From Pleurostoma richardsiae (taxonomy: Eukaryota; Ascomycota; Sordariomycetes; Calosphaeriales; Pleurostomataceae), in contig JANBVO010000045.1 of assembly GCA_030052745.1 (NCBI GenBank), positions 62,001 through 126,000 of the forward strand: a stretch of DNA of 64,000 bases, read 5' to 3'. The notes under the pieces were generated by a model, which was not told the DNA's origin, did no database searches, and saw only the letters and a program-made list of their open reading frames with translations. The position numbers were made by a program, and so were the translations under genes. Positions 45,777 to 56,962 of this stretch are shown here, piece after piece. Each line of letters begins with the position of its first letter. The stretch's first letter is position 1.

Positions 45777-47751
45777 CTACTGCGCATTGCCAACCACCTC
45801 GCTAAGAAGCTGTGCCGCCTTCTCGGACCTTGGAGTGAACTCAACATCGAACTTGCCAGGGTGGCTCGAGAGTCCGGTGCTGAATCTTATCTGCTGCTCA
45901 CGTGGCTTCCCATCCGGCCCTGTCGGTCTGGAGATGTCCATGGTAGCGACCATCGTGGCCACGATGATCCAGACGGATGCTTGGGCGAGATGGCGGCCAA
46001 CGCAGATCCTAATGGGCCACTGTCAGCACTCACACACCAACGGACCCCAGGGGTGGGGTTCCTACCGTCTACCGAAGCCGAAGGGCCCAACGAGGAAGGG
46101 CTCCCCATCACCTCCCTCTTCTTTAGGTGTGTACCTGTCCGGGTTGAATCTCTCCGGCTCCTTGTAGACCGATGTATCTCTGCTCATGGCGTAGGTATTG
46201 TAGTACACATACGTACTAAATGAACGTTAGCCTGCGAGATTTGCACGCAGCGGGCAAGAGGGACACGCTACTCACCCCTTGGGAATGAACATTCCGTTGT
46301 AGATGTCGTCTTTCAAAGACTTGTGGGGGATCCCGATGGGAGACAGTGGTCTCCATCGGGTGGTCTCCTCGACGAGGTAGTCGATGTACCTGAGACTCGG
46401 GCGGTCTGCAAGGGACGGGAGCCGATCCGTCCCGACGACGCGGTCGATCTCGGCCCTCGCCTTCTGGAAGACATCAGGGTTCTGCATCAGATTCAGCAGC
46501 GCAACCGTCGAAGTGGCAAGCGTCTGTGAGCGGTCAGCGTGACTCTGTCGGGTAAAAGACTGTTAACCGGGCGGCGTACCGTATTGGAGCCAGCAATGAA
46601 CACAGAGCCTGATGCGCCCTGGATGTCCTGCATGCTGAAGTGGTTGGGCATGCCCTTCTCCAGGTTCTCATCGTACTTCTTAAGAAGAGTGTATGCGAAT
46701 GACGGATTGGCAGCACCCTCGTCCTGCACGAGTTAGCAGCCGCTTCGAAGTAAAGTAGAAGGGGATTGCCCACGTATTCCTTTTTCATGGCGGCGAACGG
46801 TATGTCGTGCAGGTTTTTGATAGCCCATCTCCACCTGCGAGCGTGTTGAAGCGTCTGAGAGTAGTTGAGGAAGTTGGGCACGTATCGGACTGCGGGCTGT
46901 CAGCAGGTCGTTGAAGAAGCTCTCACACTGTTGGAGGGGTTGCTCACAGGATGGGAAGTAGTCCACCAAGGTCGTCCCTGGGTTGCCACCCTGGGCTGTA
47001 GCCATGTTGGCGTCTATGGCGATCTTGATGTAAGGGTCATCGTCTCTGGTAACCTTGACTCCGAAGCCGATGCGCAGAACGATCGCTGAGGCAAATCTGT
47101 CTGCGCGTCAGTCCAAGCCGCGGGGTCTCTGGAAGTGTTGAGCGTACCTGCGCAGCGAGAAGTCCCACTGGGACGGACTCTTCAAGATCCTTGCAACTGC
47201 CTGACGGGCCTCATCCTCCTGAATGGGGCGGTAGTTCGTGATTGCTGTCTTGGTGAAGCCGGTCTGCAATGCAGATCGGTGGAGCTTGAACCGAGGGCCG
47301 TAGGGCATGAACGTCAGCGTGAGGCCCCATCCCATCACATCGAACAGCACGAAGTTCGGCCTGTCCTGGTAGATAGCGCCTCGCTTGTCGAGGATCTCGT
47401 TGGCTGCCTTCTGGCTGTTCAGAACTATCATATGGTTACCCAGGACGTTGAAGTAGACAACGTCAGAATCTGCCTCTCGTATCAGGATTCTTGTGTCACA
47501 TGCGGCAGAGTATTTGGTGAAGGGTTCGACTTACTGAACTGTTTCGCGTACTGCATGTGCGTCAAGTGAGCGTTCTCGAGAGGCAAGTTCCTATAGTGGC
47601 CAAAGAAGGGTTCCGCTGGAGGAGACGGCGGGAGAGGACACGGGTACTTCTTGCTTGATCGCTTGATGACGCTGACCACCACAATCCCTAGTAGGAGAGC
47701 AACGGCCAGGATCCGCGCTGGCGACTGGACGATGAAGTTGGCGATGCCCAT
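45777..47751 (-). CDS. Cytochrome P450 monooxygenase, 525 aa
   Basis: ER-anchored haem monooxygenase. Eight exons: 47751-47535, 47469-47148, 47096-46948, 46889-46774, 46723-46580, 46523-46276, 46215-46066 and 46008-45777, giving exactly 526 codons. The N-terminal anchor is ARILAVALLLGIVVVSVI, followed by the Pro-rich hinge YPCPLPPSPPAEP. The I-helix oxygen motif is VFIAGSNTTLA; the K-helix ExxR is in YLVEETTRWRPLSP; PERFNPDRY precedes the haem-binding loop PFGFGRRICVG, with Cys near residue 451. It resembles O-methylsterigmatocystin-oxidoreductase-like fungal P450s; I cannot assign the CYP family or substrate. It is divergent from the homogentisate dioxygenase gene across 666 bases holding a GC-rich palindrome, which suggests shared control. 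Confidence 0.92.
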
Positions 47752-48417
47752 TGTTGCTGCGTTGTGAAAGCCTCGTGGTCTGTGGACCAGTCGGGACGCC
47801 TGTATTTCCAGCAGAACACTTGTACCAAGAGCCTTATGAAGAAAGGCCGTGGAGGGTCTGCGGCTTTGATGACTGTCAGCGCGAAGGCCGGCCCGACGGA
47901 ACGCGAAAAGGCGAGGCCGCGATGGAGCGTCCGGACGACAAGATGCGGCTTGTAGCACTTGGCGCTACTGAGGAAGTTACCAAGCCAAGTCAAAGTCAGC
48001 CTTTTCTTGGCTCCTGAGGCCCTGGATGCGCCGGGGCGGTCTATCGGAGACTGGCGTTATCTGGGAACGCTAAGGCAACGTGGGCTCCCAGGGTCCACAG
48101 ACGGCGCCGGAAATAGCGTGCGGAGCACAGAGATGCCGGCCGGCCGGCGGCCGGCATCTCCGAATGCCATCCCCCCATGGTCCTGCTGATTGCGGCTTGC
48201 GGCAACACACTTGTGGCCACCGGCATCCTGGGCGGCAGATGTGTTAGACGGCGAAATCGTAAAGCCGAGCTTGAAAGCGCGATTACTTACGGGGAGAATC
48301 AAGGCGGACAACTTAAGCTCTGGCTGAGATATCGAGTCCAGTCTTTTCCCAAGTGTCACCAACTTCAAGGCAGACTTCTAGACGAGAAGAAGAAGCCCGA
48401 GAGCATTCAGCAACGCC
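47752..48417. promoter_or_regulatory. Bidirectional promoter, P450 / HGD
   Basis: Head-to-head intergenic region of 666 bases. Its most striking element is the inverted repeat at 48131-48159. No TATA box stands out. Confidence 0.6.
48131..48159. promoter_or_regulatory. GC-rich inverted repeat, cluster site 1
   Basis: Arms AGATGCCGGCC and GGCCGGCATCT (11 bases, perfect) around a 7-base centre. It contains GCCGGCGGCCGGCAT at 48143-48157, the same 15 bases as at 54862-54876. CGG/CCG triplets in inverted order are typical targets of Zn2Cys6 regulators, and such a regulator gene is 2.6 kb away. Confidence 0.6.
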
Positions 48418-50189
48418 ATGGGAGACGCTTCAGTAATCACAATGGACACGACAGCAGATATCGAGTCTAAGTTCGGCGCTTCCGCTGCCGGGTCGCGGAC
48501 GACACCACCCAAGGGCAAGGAAGACCCGTACAGATATCAGCTGGGTTTCGGGAACTACTTCTCTTCAGAGGCTGTGTAAGTGGAAGGCATCCCGTTATAG
48601 TCAGATTTGGATTATGTTAACATCTTTCGATCAGCCCCGATGCGCTGCCTCCTCCAGGCCGCAATGTTCCTCAGCGATGCCCCTATGACCTATACTCAGA
48701 GCAGCTAAACGGCTCGACATTCGCTTCATACCGGGAAACACTCCAGCATGTCTGGATGTACAGAATCCGGCCAGCCGTCGCGCACTCACGGCCAGGGCCG
48801 ATGCCTCCAACCCCTGACGTACGGGTTCCTGAGAACATACTCTGCCAAGAATATCGCTAACAGACAAATCAGCTGGAAGCTTGCTTCTCGAAGCAGAACC
48901 CCAACGTCGAGTTCACGCCTCTAACATACGAGTGGGGTCCGCTGGAGTGGCCCGCTGAGAACGAACAAGTCACTTTCGTCCAGGGACTAAAGACGATGGG
49001 CGGCTGGGGCGACCCGACCATGAAGGAGGGGCTCGCGATGCATCTCTTCGCCTGTAACGCATCTATGGGCAACCAGGCCTTCTGCAACAACGACGGTGAC
49101 TTCCTGATCCTGCCGCAAGTGGGCCGGTTGGAGATCCAGACGGAGCTGGGGAGATTGATGGTGAAGCCTGGCGAGCTGTGCGTGGTCCAGGCGGGCCTGC
49201 GGTGGAAGGTGTCGCTGCCGGACGGCAAGGCGCGGGGGTATGTGCACGAGGTGTTCGGTGCGCACTTCGAGCTTCCCGACCTGGGCGTCATCGGCTCCAA
49301 CGGACTTGCGCATCCTCGCGACTTTGAGTATCCCGTGGCCTCGTTCGACATGGACAAGTCGACGTGGGAGGGTGAGTGATTCTCCTCGGCGAACGAGCAT
49401 TCTCGGGGAAACGGACGAGCCTCTCTAACCGGATGACAGTGATATACAAGCTCACGGGTGATCTCTTCTCGTACAAGCAGAACCACACGCCGTTTGACGT
49501 GGTGGCGTGGCACGGCAACTACGCGCCGTTCAAGTACGACATGGAGAAGTTCTGCCCACTGGCCTGTGCAATGAAGGAGCAGTGCGACCCGACCATCTAC
49601 ACGGTGCTTCTGGCCAAGTCCAAGGCGCCGAGGGTGTCGCTGTCCGAGTTCGCCGTGTACACGGCCAAGCACATCACGGCGCTGGACACGTACCGGCCGC
49701 CGTACTACCACCGCAACATGGCGACGGAGATGCTGGGCATGATCTACGGCGAGTACCACGGGTCGGTGCGCGACGTGCAGGAGGGCTGCCTGAGCTGCGA
49801 GAACTCGTACATGCCGCACGGCGACGCGTACCAGGCGTGGAAGGCGGCGACGACGAGGGAGCTCAAGACCGAGGTCATGGGCAAGGACGCGCTGAGCTTC
49901 ATGTTCCACCTCAACAACCACTTTAGCCTGACCAAGTTCGCGCTCGAGCGGAACCCCAGCATCAAGCGTAAGCACCTGCCGCTCAACGTCATCCTTTACC
50001 ATCCCATCCCATCACATACCGTCCCGCACAGGTATCGCGCATCTGCTGACAGCGCACCACACAGACATACCCGGCTACGAGGGAGACTTCTGGGACGACC
50101 TCCAGGGCCACTTCATGGACCATCTCGACGAGGTCAACGTCAAGCTCAGCGCTGCCGGGCTGCCGCAGCTGGGACAGGGGCCGGCTTGA
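48418..50189 (+). CDS. hmgA: Homogentisate 1,2-dioxygenase, 497 aa
   Basis: Iron(II) cupin dioxygenase that opens the ring of homogentisate to maleylacetoacetate. Exons 48418-48575, 48635-48818, 48873-49371, 49440-49967 and 50065-50189 sum to 498 codons. Conserved blocks in order: YRYQLGFGNYFSSEA, VTFVQGLKTMGGWGDPTMK, FCNNDGDFLILPQVG, GYVHEVFGAHFELPDLG, FDVVAWHGNYAPFKYD, RPPYYHRNMATEMLGMIYG and YMPHGDA. The three metal ligands of the family are present at the right spacing (His371, Glu377, His407 in this model). At 497 residues it is longer than the human enzyme (445), owing to an N-terminal extension of about 40 residues and small differences elsewhere. No fumarylacetoacetase or maleylacetoacetate isomerase gene lies in the window, so this may be a paralogue for another 2,5-dihydroxyaryl substrate rather than the tyrosine-pathway enzyme. 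Confidence 0.92.
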
Positions 50190-50780
50190 TACAGTGCCGT
50201 GGAGACTGGAGAGGAACCGGGAGTCGAGACACTGGGAAGGGGGTAGGGAGTGGAAAGGCCGAGTACTACTGTACTCTGTACATGGATGCATTGAGGGACA
50301 AACGGAGATCGAGAGGTAGCGGTACTTTTACTGTAACAACCGACGAATCACGGCCGGGGGAATGCAATCTGCCAGCCTAGGAAATGCTAAAGATGAAACC
50401 AATGCCGCCCTAATTTTGTTTGGCGCGCGCGCACGCAACTCCACTGATAAGAGGCTTCATGCAGCACATTGTTAGCAGGGTCACCATTCTAGGGAGTTTC
50501 TCCGCAGATCCATCCGCCTGACTCGGTTGCTCGGGACGCTCGCAGGCTCGCAGGGACTCATGATAAGCAAGCGCACGCCGCAGCGGGGCCAGTCAAAGAT
50601 AAGCCCAGGTGGATTGTGTCGACTGAGCGCCTGCGGCCTCGGGCTGTGCTCTGGCGCCTTCACCGACCGACCGCGCAGAGGCCGGCCGGCAATGGCATTT
50701 CAAGGCAGCTCCTCCCAGCAGACGCCGACCCTCTCGGCGGGTCACGGCTCTGCCAGTTCATCCATGCGCGCGTGTCCGTG
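50190..50780. promoter_or_regulatory. Promoter region of the cluster regulator
   Basis: Contains GAGGCCGGCCGGCA at 50678-50691 with a GCCGGCCGGC palindrome about 90 bases upstream of the regulator ATG, and two GGCGCGCGCGC-like runs near 50420. Confidence 0.45.
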
Positions 50781-53728
50781 ATGACGATGATGCACCATCC
50801 GGTGAGAATGGACCGGCCCGGCGCTGCTCCTCTGTCCCCAGCGGCCTCTGCCCCTCGCTCAGCGGCAGCGTCCGGCTCAACGACGCCCGTGTCGAAGCCC
50901 AAGAGGTCATCTGTGGCCTGCCGGAGGTACGTCATGGTCTCTGTCTCTGTGTTTGTTTGCCTCTGTTTTGCCCGCCAAGTGTGCGGAGCGCGTGGAGTGC
51001 GTTGCGTTTCAACCGCAAGTGCCGGACCCACGATTGTTCTCGCACAATTGTTGTGCATGAGTGACGGTCGGGCGGGAAGGCTGGCTGTATGGAGCGTGTG
51101 TGCCCCTGTTGCCCCTTGCTGACCATCGTACGACGCCGACTCAGATGCCGGCGGCTGCGGACAAAGTGCCTGCAGGACGAACATCACCTCACGCCGTGTC
51201 TCCCCTGCCGCGACGCCGGCCCGGCCATTGCCAAGGACTGGTAAGGAGCTCCTCGGATCCGAGCGCGTCTCGGGTCTCCACTCAGGGCACGCGTCTGACG
51301 ACGGTATGTTTCCGCAGTGCGTTCGCAAGCCGCGGCGACAATGCCGACCGGAGGGTGAGTGAAGTCTACTGGACGATCGAATGCGGGCCTGAGCTCTGAC
51401 AGGTGGCGGCGGCAGTTCCGAATCAAGCGTGTCACCCATGTCGAGGTGTCCAGCCAGACGTCATCAGTCTCAAGCAGGTGTGCGCCCAGTTCCCTGCCAC
51501 GACGACTGAGGAACGGGAGATCTAATGCAGTTGAAAGCACCACGAGAGATGCCTTCCCGACTCCGTCACGTCGGCGACGCAGCAACGACAATGAAAGCGA
51601 AGGCCCTCCTTTCCGAGCGGTTAGCGAGCAGGCGTCGCTTTCACCATCCATTGCGAGGCGGGTGCAGGTGTATGCGGCGTCTGACGACATCTGGAGCCTG
51701 TTGCCGCCGCATGAAGAGCTGCTGGCAGGCTGCCGCGTATACCTGACGACGTGTCTTCAAGTCGGTATGGATAACTGCATCGTTGTCTGCCTTTGAACAG
51801 GACTTGGCCGCCGCGACAAACTCGCTGACCTAGAGACAGGATTTATTCCCAAAGCCTTATTCCTGGAGCAGATGGAGAACAGTCGCGAGTCGGTCAATGT
51901 CTTCCTCCTCCTCAGCATCCTCGGCATTTCCGCCCGCTTCACCCCGGAGCTTTGCGAGCGTTTCCACGGCAGCAAGAACGCAGCCGAGTTCTTCATGGAC
52001 GTCGCACACGTCATGATCGCCGACGAGATGTGGAATACCAACCTGGAGAACACGCAGGCTTTCTTTCTGCTGGGCATGGCTGACTGGGGCCGGGGCGAAC
52101 GCGAGCGGAGCGCCATCAACATGGGCATCGCCGTGCGAATGGCCGGTGTGCTGCGGCTTCACCGTGAGGAGACGTACCGGCTGCCACCGGGGGCGTCGGC
52201 GGACCAGGTTGTGGACGCCGAGCGCGCGCGACGGACGTTCTGGGTCATCCAGAACCACGACAATCTCTACACGCAGGAGCACCTGCCGCTGTCGTTCGGC
52301 AAGTCCGACATCACCACTCTGCTACCGGGCGAGGAGAGCGACTTCGCCTTTGGGAGAGTCCCGCAACAGCGGGCCGCCCTCGCGGGAACCGTACCCGCGC
52401 TCAGGGACCCGTCGTTGGCCTCGCTGCCGACGAGGTCGCTCTTTTCCACCCTGATTCAGGCCCACGACCTCTGGGGCATCATCGCGCGAGACGCGAGGGG
52501 CGACGACGACGCTTCCGCCTCGGAGGTCGAGCTCAAGCCGTGGCACCCCAACTCCCAGTACCGTTGCATGGCCAAGACGCTGCGCGAGTGGGAGGCCAAC
52601 ATCCCCAGTGCGCACACCTGGAGTCCCTGGAACCTCCGCGGCTACAAGGCCGAGCACGTCGACCTGGCATACCTATCTATCGTGACCGTCACTCGACTCA
52701 ACAATATCGTCCTGCGCAGAACGTACCTAGACAGAATCGTCAAGGCCATGGTCAATGAGGACGGCGGCGACTCGTCTGCGCCTGCGGGGTTCTGGGAGCA
52801 AATGTCCCTTGAGCTCTTTACCGACGCCTGGTCTCTCTACGAGGCAGTCGACGTCTGGTTCTCCCTCCGCGGCGTGAACGAAGGCTTCCCAGCAATGGTA
52901 CGTAACACCCTCTCCATCGTTAGTTATCAATTCATGGACGCTAATACATCCATCCCACAGCTGGCTTTCTGCACATACGTCTGCGGATCCCTCGCCTCTC
53001 ACCTCTATAGATGGCCGCAACTGTGCCCTAAACTGGCTCCTGCTGCGTCTACAGCCCTGCGCAGGTGTGTTGACGTGCTGTCGACGTTCGAAGAGAAGTG
53101 GCCCACCGCATCCCAGTGGTCGAGCGTGCTGCGGCAGGTCGCGGACCAGGCACCGTACCACGGATCCCGGCCAGTTGACGACGTTCGCTCACAGGAGGCG
53201 CTGCTGAACACCCCGGCACCTCAGGCGTACTCACCGGCGGCGTCTCGCACATCCCACGCAACGCTAGATCATCCGAGCCCGAATATCCCCGCCCGACCGC
53301 GCGCTTCCTCGCCATACCAGACACAGAGCCACCCAGTAGAAGGCAAGATCGGCCTCGCTCAGCCCGTTACGTCAACCGGCACCATGCCAGTCGATATGTA
53401 TCAGGGCGATCATGCGCTCAACTCAGCAAATCATCTTCATCTGCTCAGCCGCGCCGCGGCGTACGACTCTGGCATGTCAGGGGAGTTCCGGAAGCCTGGG
53501 AGCGAAGCTGATGAAACCACTCTGGGACACGCATACGAGACTTCAGTGATGGGGCCAGACGCGTACCGGCACGCCCACCGAGATGCCGCCTACGCCGGGC
53601 CCCCAGGTCCCTCTGGTCTGGTGCACAATGTGGCGCCGCTGCCGGATCCTTTGGACTTCGATTTCACGGATTTCACGGATTGCATACAGGGCTATATGCA
53701 CATCGGCTGGACAGGTTGGCAACAATAA
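50781..53728 (+). CDS. Zn(II)2Cys6 transcription factor, 797 aa
   Basis: Seven proposed exons: 50781-50926, 51145-51240, 51318-51354, 51416-51477, 51538-51764, 51840-52897 and 52961-53728 (798 codons). The zinc cluster lies across exons 1-3: six cysteines near residues 47, 50, 57, 67, 70 and 81 (ACRRCRRLRTKCLQ, CLPCRDAGPAIAKDCAF). It is followed by SRGDNADRRFR, as in related regulators. The regulatory domain starts with DDIWSLLPPHEELLAGC, then GFIPKALFLEQMENSRESVN and INMGIAVRMAGVLRLHREE, the fungal-specific transcription factor domain. The C-terminus is Pro/Ser-rich and probably the activation region. Exon 4 and 5 borders are the least certain. Position inside the cluster and the CGG-type palindromes in neighbouring promoters suggest it is the pathway-specific activator. 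Intron 6 (63 bases) is a multiple of three without a stop. Confidence 0.85.
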
Positions 53729-53848
53729 GCTCCCGATTGACCTAAAGGCATCGCTACACAAACCAAAACGACCTGAAGACACTACTGCTGTCTCGGCTAT
53801 GGGAGAGACATACACTCCCTCTACATCAGCGCCAAAGTGCCCTTCGAC

Positions 53849-54574
53849 TCACGCTCTCCAGCCATTTCGTATCGCATCGACCGCCGCCTCCACGCTCACC
53901 ACGTCGCCGTACTTGGCCCCCACATCCATCAAATTAGCCCAGTGCGTCTCGGCCCCCCTGTCGCCACAGGCCTCCGCCACCACCATCGCCCTGAACCCGG
54001 CCTGCATCGCGTCCAGCGCCGCCGCGCGCACCGAGCCACTCGTCGCGAACCCGCAGACCAGCAGCGTGTCCACGCCCATCGCCGCCAGCTGCGTGGCGAA
54101 GTTGGTGCCGAAGAACGGTGAGGGGTACTTCTTCCGCAGCGCGATGTCGTGCGCGGCCGGGCGGATCGCGTCGCGCTCGGGGCCCCGCGGCGGGTCGGCC
54201 ATGTTGTCCGGATTGGGGCCGTGGAAGAGCGCGGAGTGGGAGGGCGCCTTGAGGGCGAGGAGGCCCGCGTCGCGGAGGTGGGCGTGCGTGTAGAAGGTCT
54301 GCGCGAAGAAGACGGGGAGCCGCGGTGGCGCGTCGGACCCAGCGGGCGCGGGTGCCTCGCGAGCAGCGGCGAGGAGGAGGGCGAGAGCCTGCGAGACGGA
54401 GTGCAGGGTCTCGTCGGGTAGGCGGAGTGGTGAGGAAGGGTTGAAGTACGCCTCGCACACGTCGACGACGAGGACGGCGGGCCGAGCGCCGAAGCCGAGC
54501 TTCTTGGTCCGCGAAGGGTCACCGCACTCGGCGGCGTAGGCCGGGTAGGACGAGGGATCAAGGGCCAGGGTCAT
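53849..54574 (-). CDS. Isochorismatase-fold hydrolase A, nucleophile Cys replaced by Ser, 241 aa
   Basis: Single-exon member of the isochorismatase-like cysteine hydrolase superfamily with ATG at 54574. The first strand RPAVLVVDVCEAYF supplies Asp38; LRKKYPSPFFGTNFA supplies the Lys (148). The loop that normally holds the catalytic cysteine reads CGFATSGSVRAAALDA, so the nucleophile position (181) is Ser, encoded TCG. Superfamily amidases use Asp-Lys-Cys, whereas true isochorismatases such as PhzD lack the Cys and work by Asp-driven vinyl-ether hydrolysis. This protein may therefore act on a vinyl ether, use Ser, or be inactive. It shares architecture and many residues (FFGT, EACGDR, GW near the end) with hydrolase B at 59.2 kb, so the two are probable paralogues. 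An Ala/Pro-rich insert is present at residues 70-86. Confidence 0.85.
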   Translation of the reverse strand: MTLALDPSSYPAYAAECGDPSRTKKLGFGARPAVLVVDVCEAYFNPSSPLRLPDETLHSVSQALALLLAAAREAPAPAGSDAPPRLPVFFAQTFYTHAHLRDAGLLALKAPSHSALFHGPNPDNMADPPRGPERDAIRPAAHDIALRKKYPSPFFGTNFATQLAAMGVDTLLVCGFATSGSVRAAALDAMQAGFRAMVVAEACGDRGAETHWANLMDVGAKYGDVVSVEAAVDAIRNGWRA

Positions 54575-55246
54575 GTTTCGGGCGGCGTTGTCTGCGGGGG
54601 CTTACGGAAGATTCTTGGAGAAGCGGCAGATAGGGAGATCTTGAAACGTAATGACGGGATAGATGGAAGGAAGCAAGCAAGCATCTGGTTGACCTGTCTA
54701 GACATACCTTGCCTGCTCTGTACAGGGGTCACAGGTCACATCCAACGAGTCCGGAGGTCCTTCCGCTACGCATCATTCACCGTTCCGCTGGGGACGGACG
54801 GGCCAAACTTTGTAAAACGTGCTCTGTAATAAGAGGCCGTGCCGAGGCCGATTTCGCGTGTGCCGGCGGCCGGCATTTGAAGTGGAACATGGCCAGTGAG
54901 TAAACAAAGGCAGAAAGAAAAAGAGCCCCGGGGACGGCCGAATTAGCGCAGGATCTAGCTCTGTCTGCTATCTACAGTATCTACGCCATAACCTGGGGCA
55001 CACAGGCTGAATGAAGTCTAAGTAAGTATGTAATTACGCTCCGTCACAAGCGGAGGCTTCGTCGCTGCCAAACTGCCCAGTCACATCCCCAGCGATAGGA
55101 CACCGTATCAAAACGCCGCTAATTCCAGGGTCGTGGGGGTATCACAGCTTCATGTGCACGATCACATTCATCGCTGAGTCCTCGCTGTCTTTGCTCTCTG
55201 CCCGTGGGTCATGCAGAAGTGCACTTCTAGGGCAATATGCGAAAGC
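54575..55246. other. Intergenic, promoter of hydrolase A
   Basis: Holds cluster site 2 at 54861-54876, about 290 bases upstream of the hydrolase A start; the left-over part is the 3' flank of the alpha/beta hydrolase. Confidence 0.55.
54861..54876. promoter_or_regulatory. GC-rich palindrome, cluster site 2
   Basis: TGCCGGCGGCCGGCAT: arms TGCCGG and CCGGCA separated by CGG. Fifteen bases (GCCGGCGGCCGGCAT) are identical to site 1. Confidence 0.6.
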
Positions 55247-56488
55247 CTAGTCATCCTGGCTGAGGATCGGTGCATTGTGCACGTCGTAGGAGGTGCCCAG
55301 GGCTTTGGCGAGTTCGGTGCAGGCGTCGTGAACCAACGTCTTGCCGGTCCTGTGAATGCTGTATGCGTTGTAGAGGCCGAGTCAGCAGAGCTTACCACAC
55401 GCAAACGATAGCAAAAGCGGCAATGACATACCCAGCGAGCATCAGAACCGAGTGTGTCGCACCCGGATACACCTTCATCTTTGCCTGCACGCCGGCCCTC
55501 CTCAATAGCTCGTCGAACTCCTCTGCCTCTGGCGCCAGCAGGTCGCAGCCGGCGACGGCCATGAAAGTCGGCGGGCTGCCCGCCATGATGTGCGGCGGCG
55601 CGTAGCACGGCGATGCCGTCCAGTCGTGGGAATGCGACGCGCACGAGAAGTACTGCTGCCGGTACCACTGCATGCGCGTGGGCGTCAGCCACGGCGAATG
55701 CTGCGACGTCTCCCACTTCGAGTTGGTCGTCGCCATGTTGTCGATGACCGGGCAGATGAGCAACTGGAAGCAGGGCTTGACCGGCAGGTCCGGTGCCATG
55801 GCGGCCTTCATGGCGACGACGGCGGCGAGGCCACCACCACTGTTTTCTGGTCAGCCAGAGGGCTTTCCGCGAAGGTCCTTGATCATTACTGACGCCGAGA
55901 GACCGCCGAGAGCATAGCGGGCGGTGTCGATGTTGAGAAACTTTGCGATGTAGGGGGACATGGCCCATTCGAGACCCGCGAAGGCGTCATTACCGGCAGT
56001 AGGATAGACGTGCTCCGGCGCATGACGATAGTTGACTGAGATCACGACACATCCGACGTCTGGAGAGTCCTGTCAGAGAGCGGTACTCGATGGGGAACAT
56101 CGCCCTGGCTGCACGCCGCAGAAGACCTACACTTGCAGACGTGCGTCAAGAATCCGTTCTCGCTATTCAGGCCGCCATTGACCCATCCTCCTCCGTGGTA
56201 CCAGACCAGGCACGGCCACCCGCGCTTGGGGGCCGTACCGGCAGGTTTGAATATCCGCACCTGGATGTCGCCGACGGTCCTGTCCGTGATCTTGCCGACC
56301 TCGACCTGCTTCTGTGACCCATGCGCCATTGGCGACTTCTTCGACCGCAACTCCGGATCCCATGGCTGTGACTCCTGAGGTGGGATGTACTGGAGGACCT
56401 CGTCGTGCAGCTTGACATACTCCGGATCCAGCCTCTCCCGCATGTCCGGGTGTAGAGGCTGGTATATTTTCTGCCCAATGCTCCCCAT
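55247..56488 (-). CDS. Alpha/beta hydrolase (HSL/esterase-type), 347 aa
   Basis: Four exons, 56488-56131, 56059-55894, 55839-55432 and 55358-55247, give exactly 348 codons. It belongs to the hormone-sensitive-lipase-like branch: oxyanion motif WYHGGGWVNGG near residue 105, VVISVNYRHAPEHVYP, the nucleophile elbow GGLSAGGGLAAVVA (rebuilt across intron 2, Ser near residue 173), the acid region AVAGCDLLAPEAEEF and the catalytic His in YPGATHSVLML. The last exon (HRTGKTLVHDACTELAKALG) gives the usual C-terminal helix. No signal peptide, so probably cytosolic. The substrate could be an ester, lactone or formamide. A longer frame reading through intron 3 is a shadow. It is flanked by hydrolase A and the MFS transporter, all on the minus strand. 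A TGGCCGGCT site lies about 230 bases upstream. Confidence 0.88.
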
Positions 56489-56962
56489 GCTTCCGGTGGT
56501 CCTCACTCCCTGTGCAGTGCAGCTACAAGCCTCTCCAGAAACAGCGACCTCCGCTAAGGGCGTGTCGATGTGCGACGAGGACGGTGTGGATGTGCGTGCA
56601 GGCGGCTCACCTTAACAGTCGCCGGCGCGGGAAGAGATAAAGGGGCCGCACGCTCGTGCCCCCGGTTCGCGTGTCCCAGCCGCGCTAGCACGCCTAGCTC
56701 TCGCCGATTGCTCCTTGGCCGGCTTCCGTGCACGCAATTGAACGTCCGAGCGGGCTCCCTCCTGTGCTGAAAGCTGCCAGGGCCGGCGATGACTGGCTGC
56801 CGGAGTCGTGGGTTTCCCTGCAGGGTCCCCTGGAAGTTGCGTGATGTCGGGTCCAGACCAGCATATCGGAAACATCACGAGCGCCTTAGCAGGTCTATTA
56901 AGATGACGATAAGGTGTTGTCTATGCCATGATGCCACAGTGTTCTATCCTTGCCCACGTTTT
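56489..56962. other. Promoter of alpha/beta hydrolase
   Basis: Contains TGGCCGGCT at 56716-56724, the same nine bases as at 58922-58930 upstream of the MFS gene. Confidence 0.45.

Noticed and set aside
53929-54561. Long Arg/Pro/Ser-rich frames opposite or within hydrolase A
   Set aside because: High third-position GC keeps all frames open; only the 241-residue frame has a conserved fold.
55168-55968. 266-codon minus-strand frame overlapping the alpha/beta hydrolase
   Set aside because: It reads another frame; the real exons restore HSL-type motifs GGLSAGGG and the His loop and close in frame at 55247.
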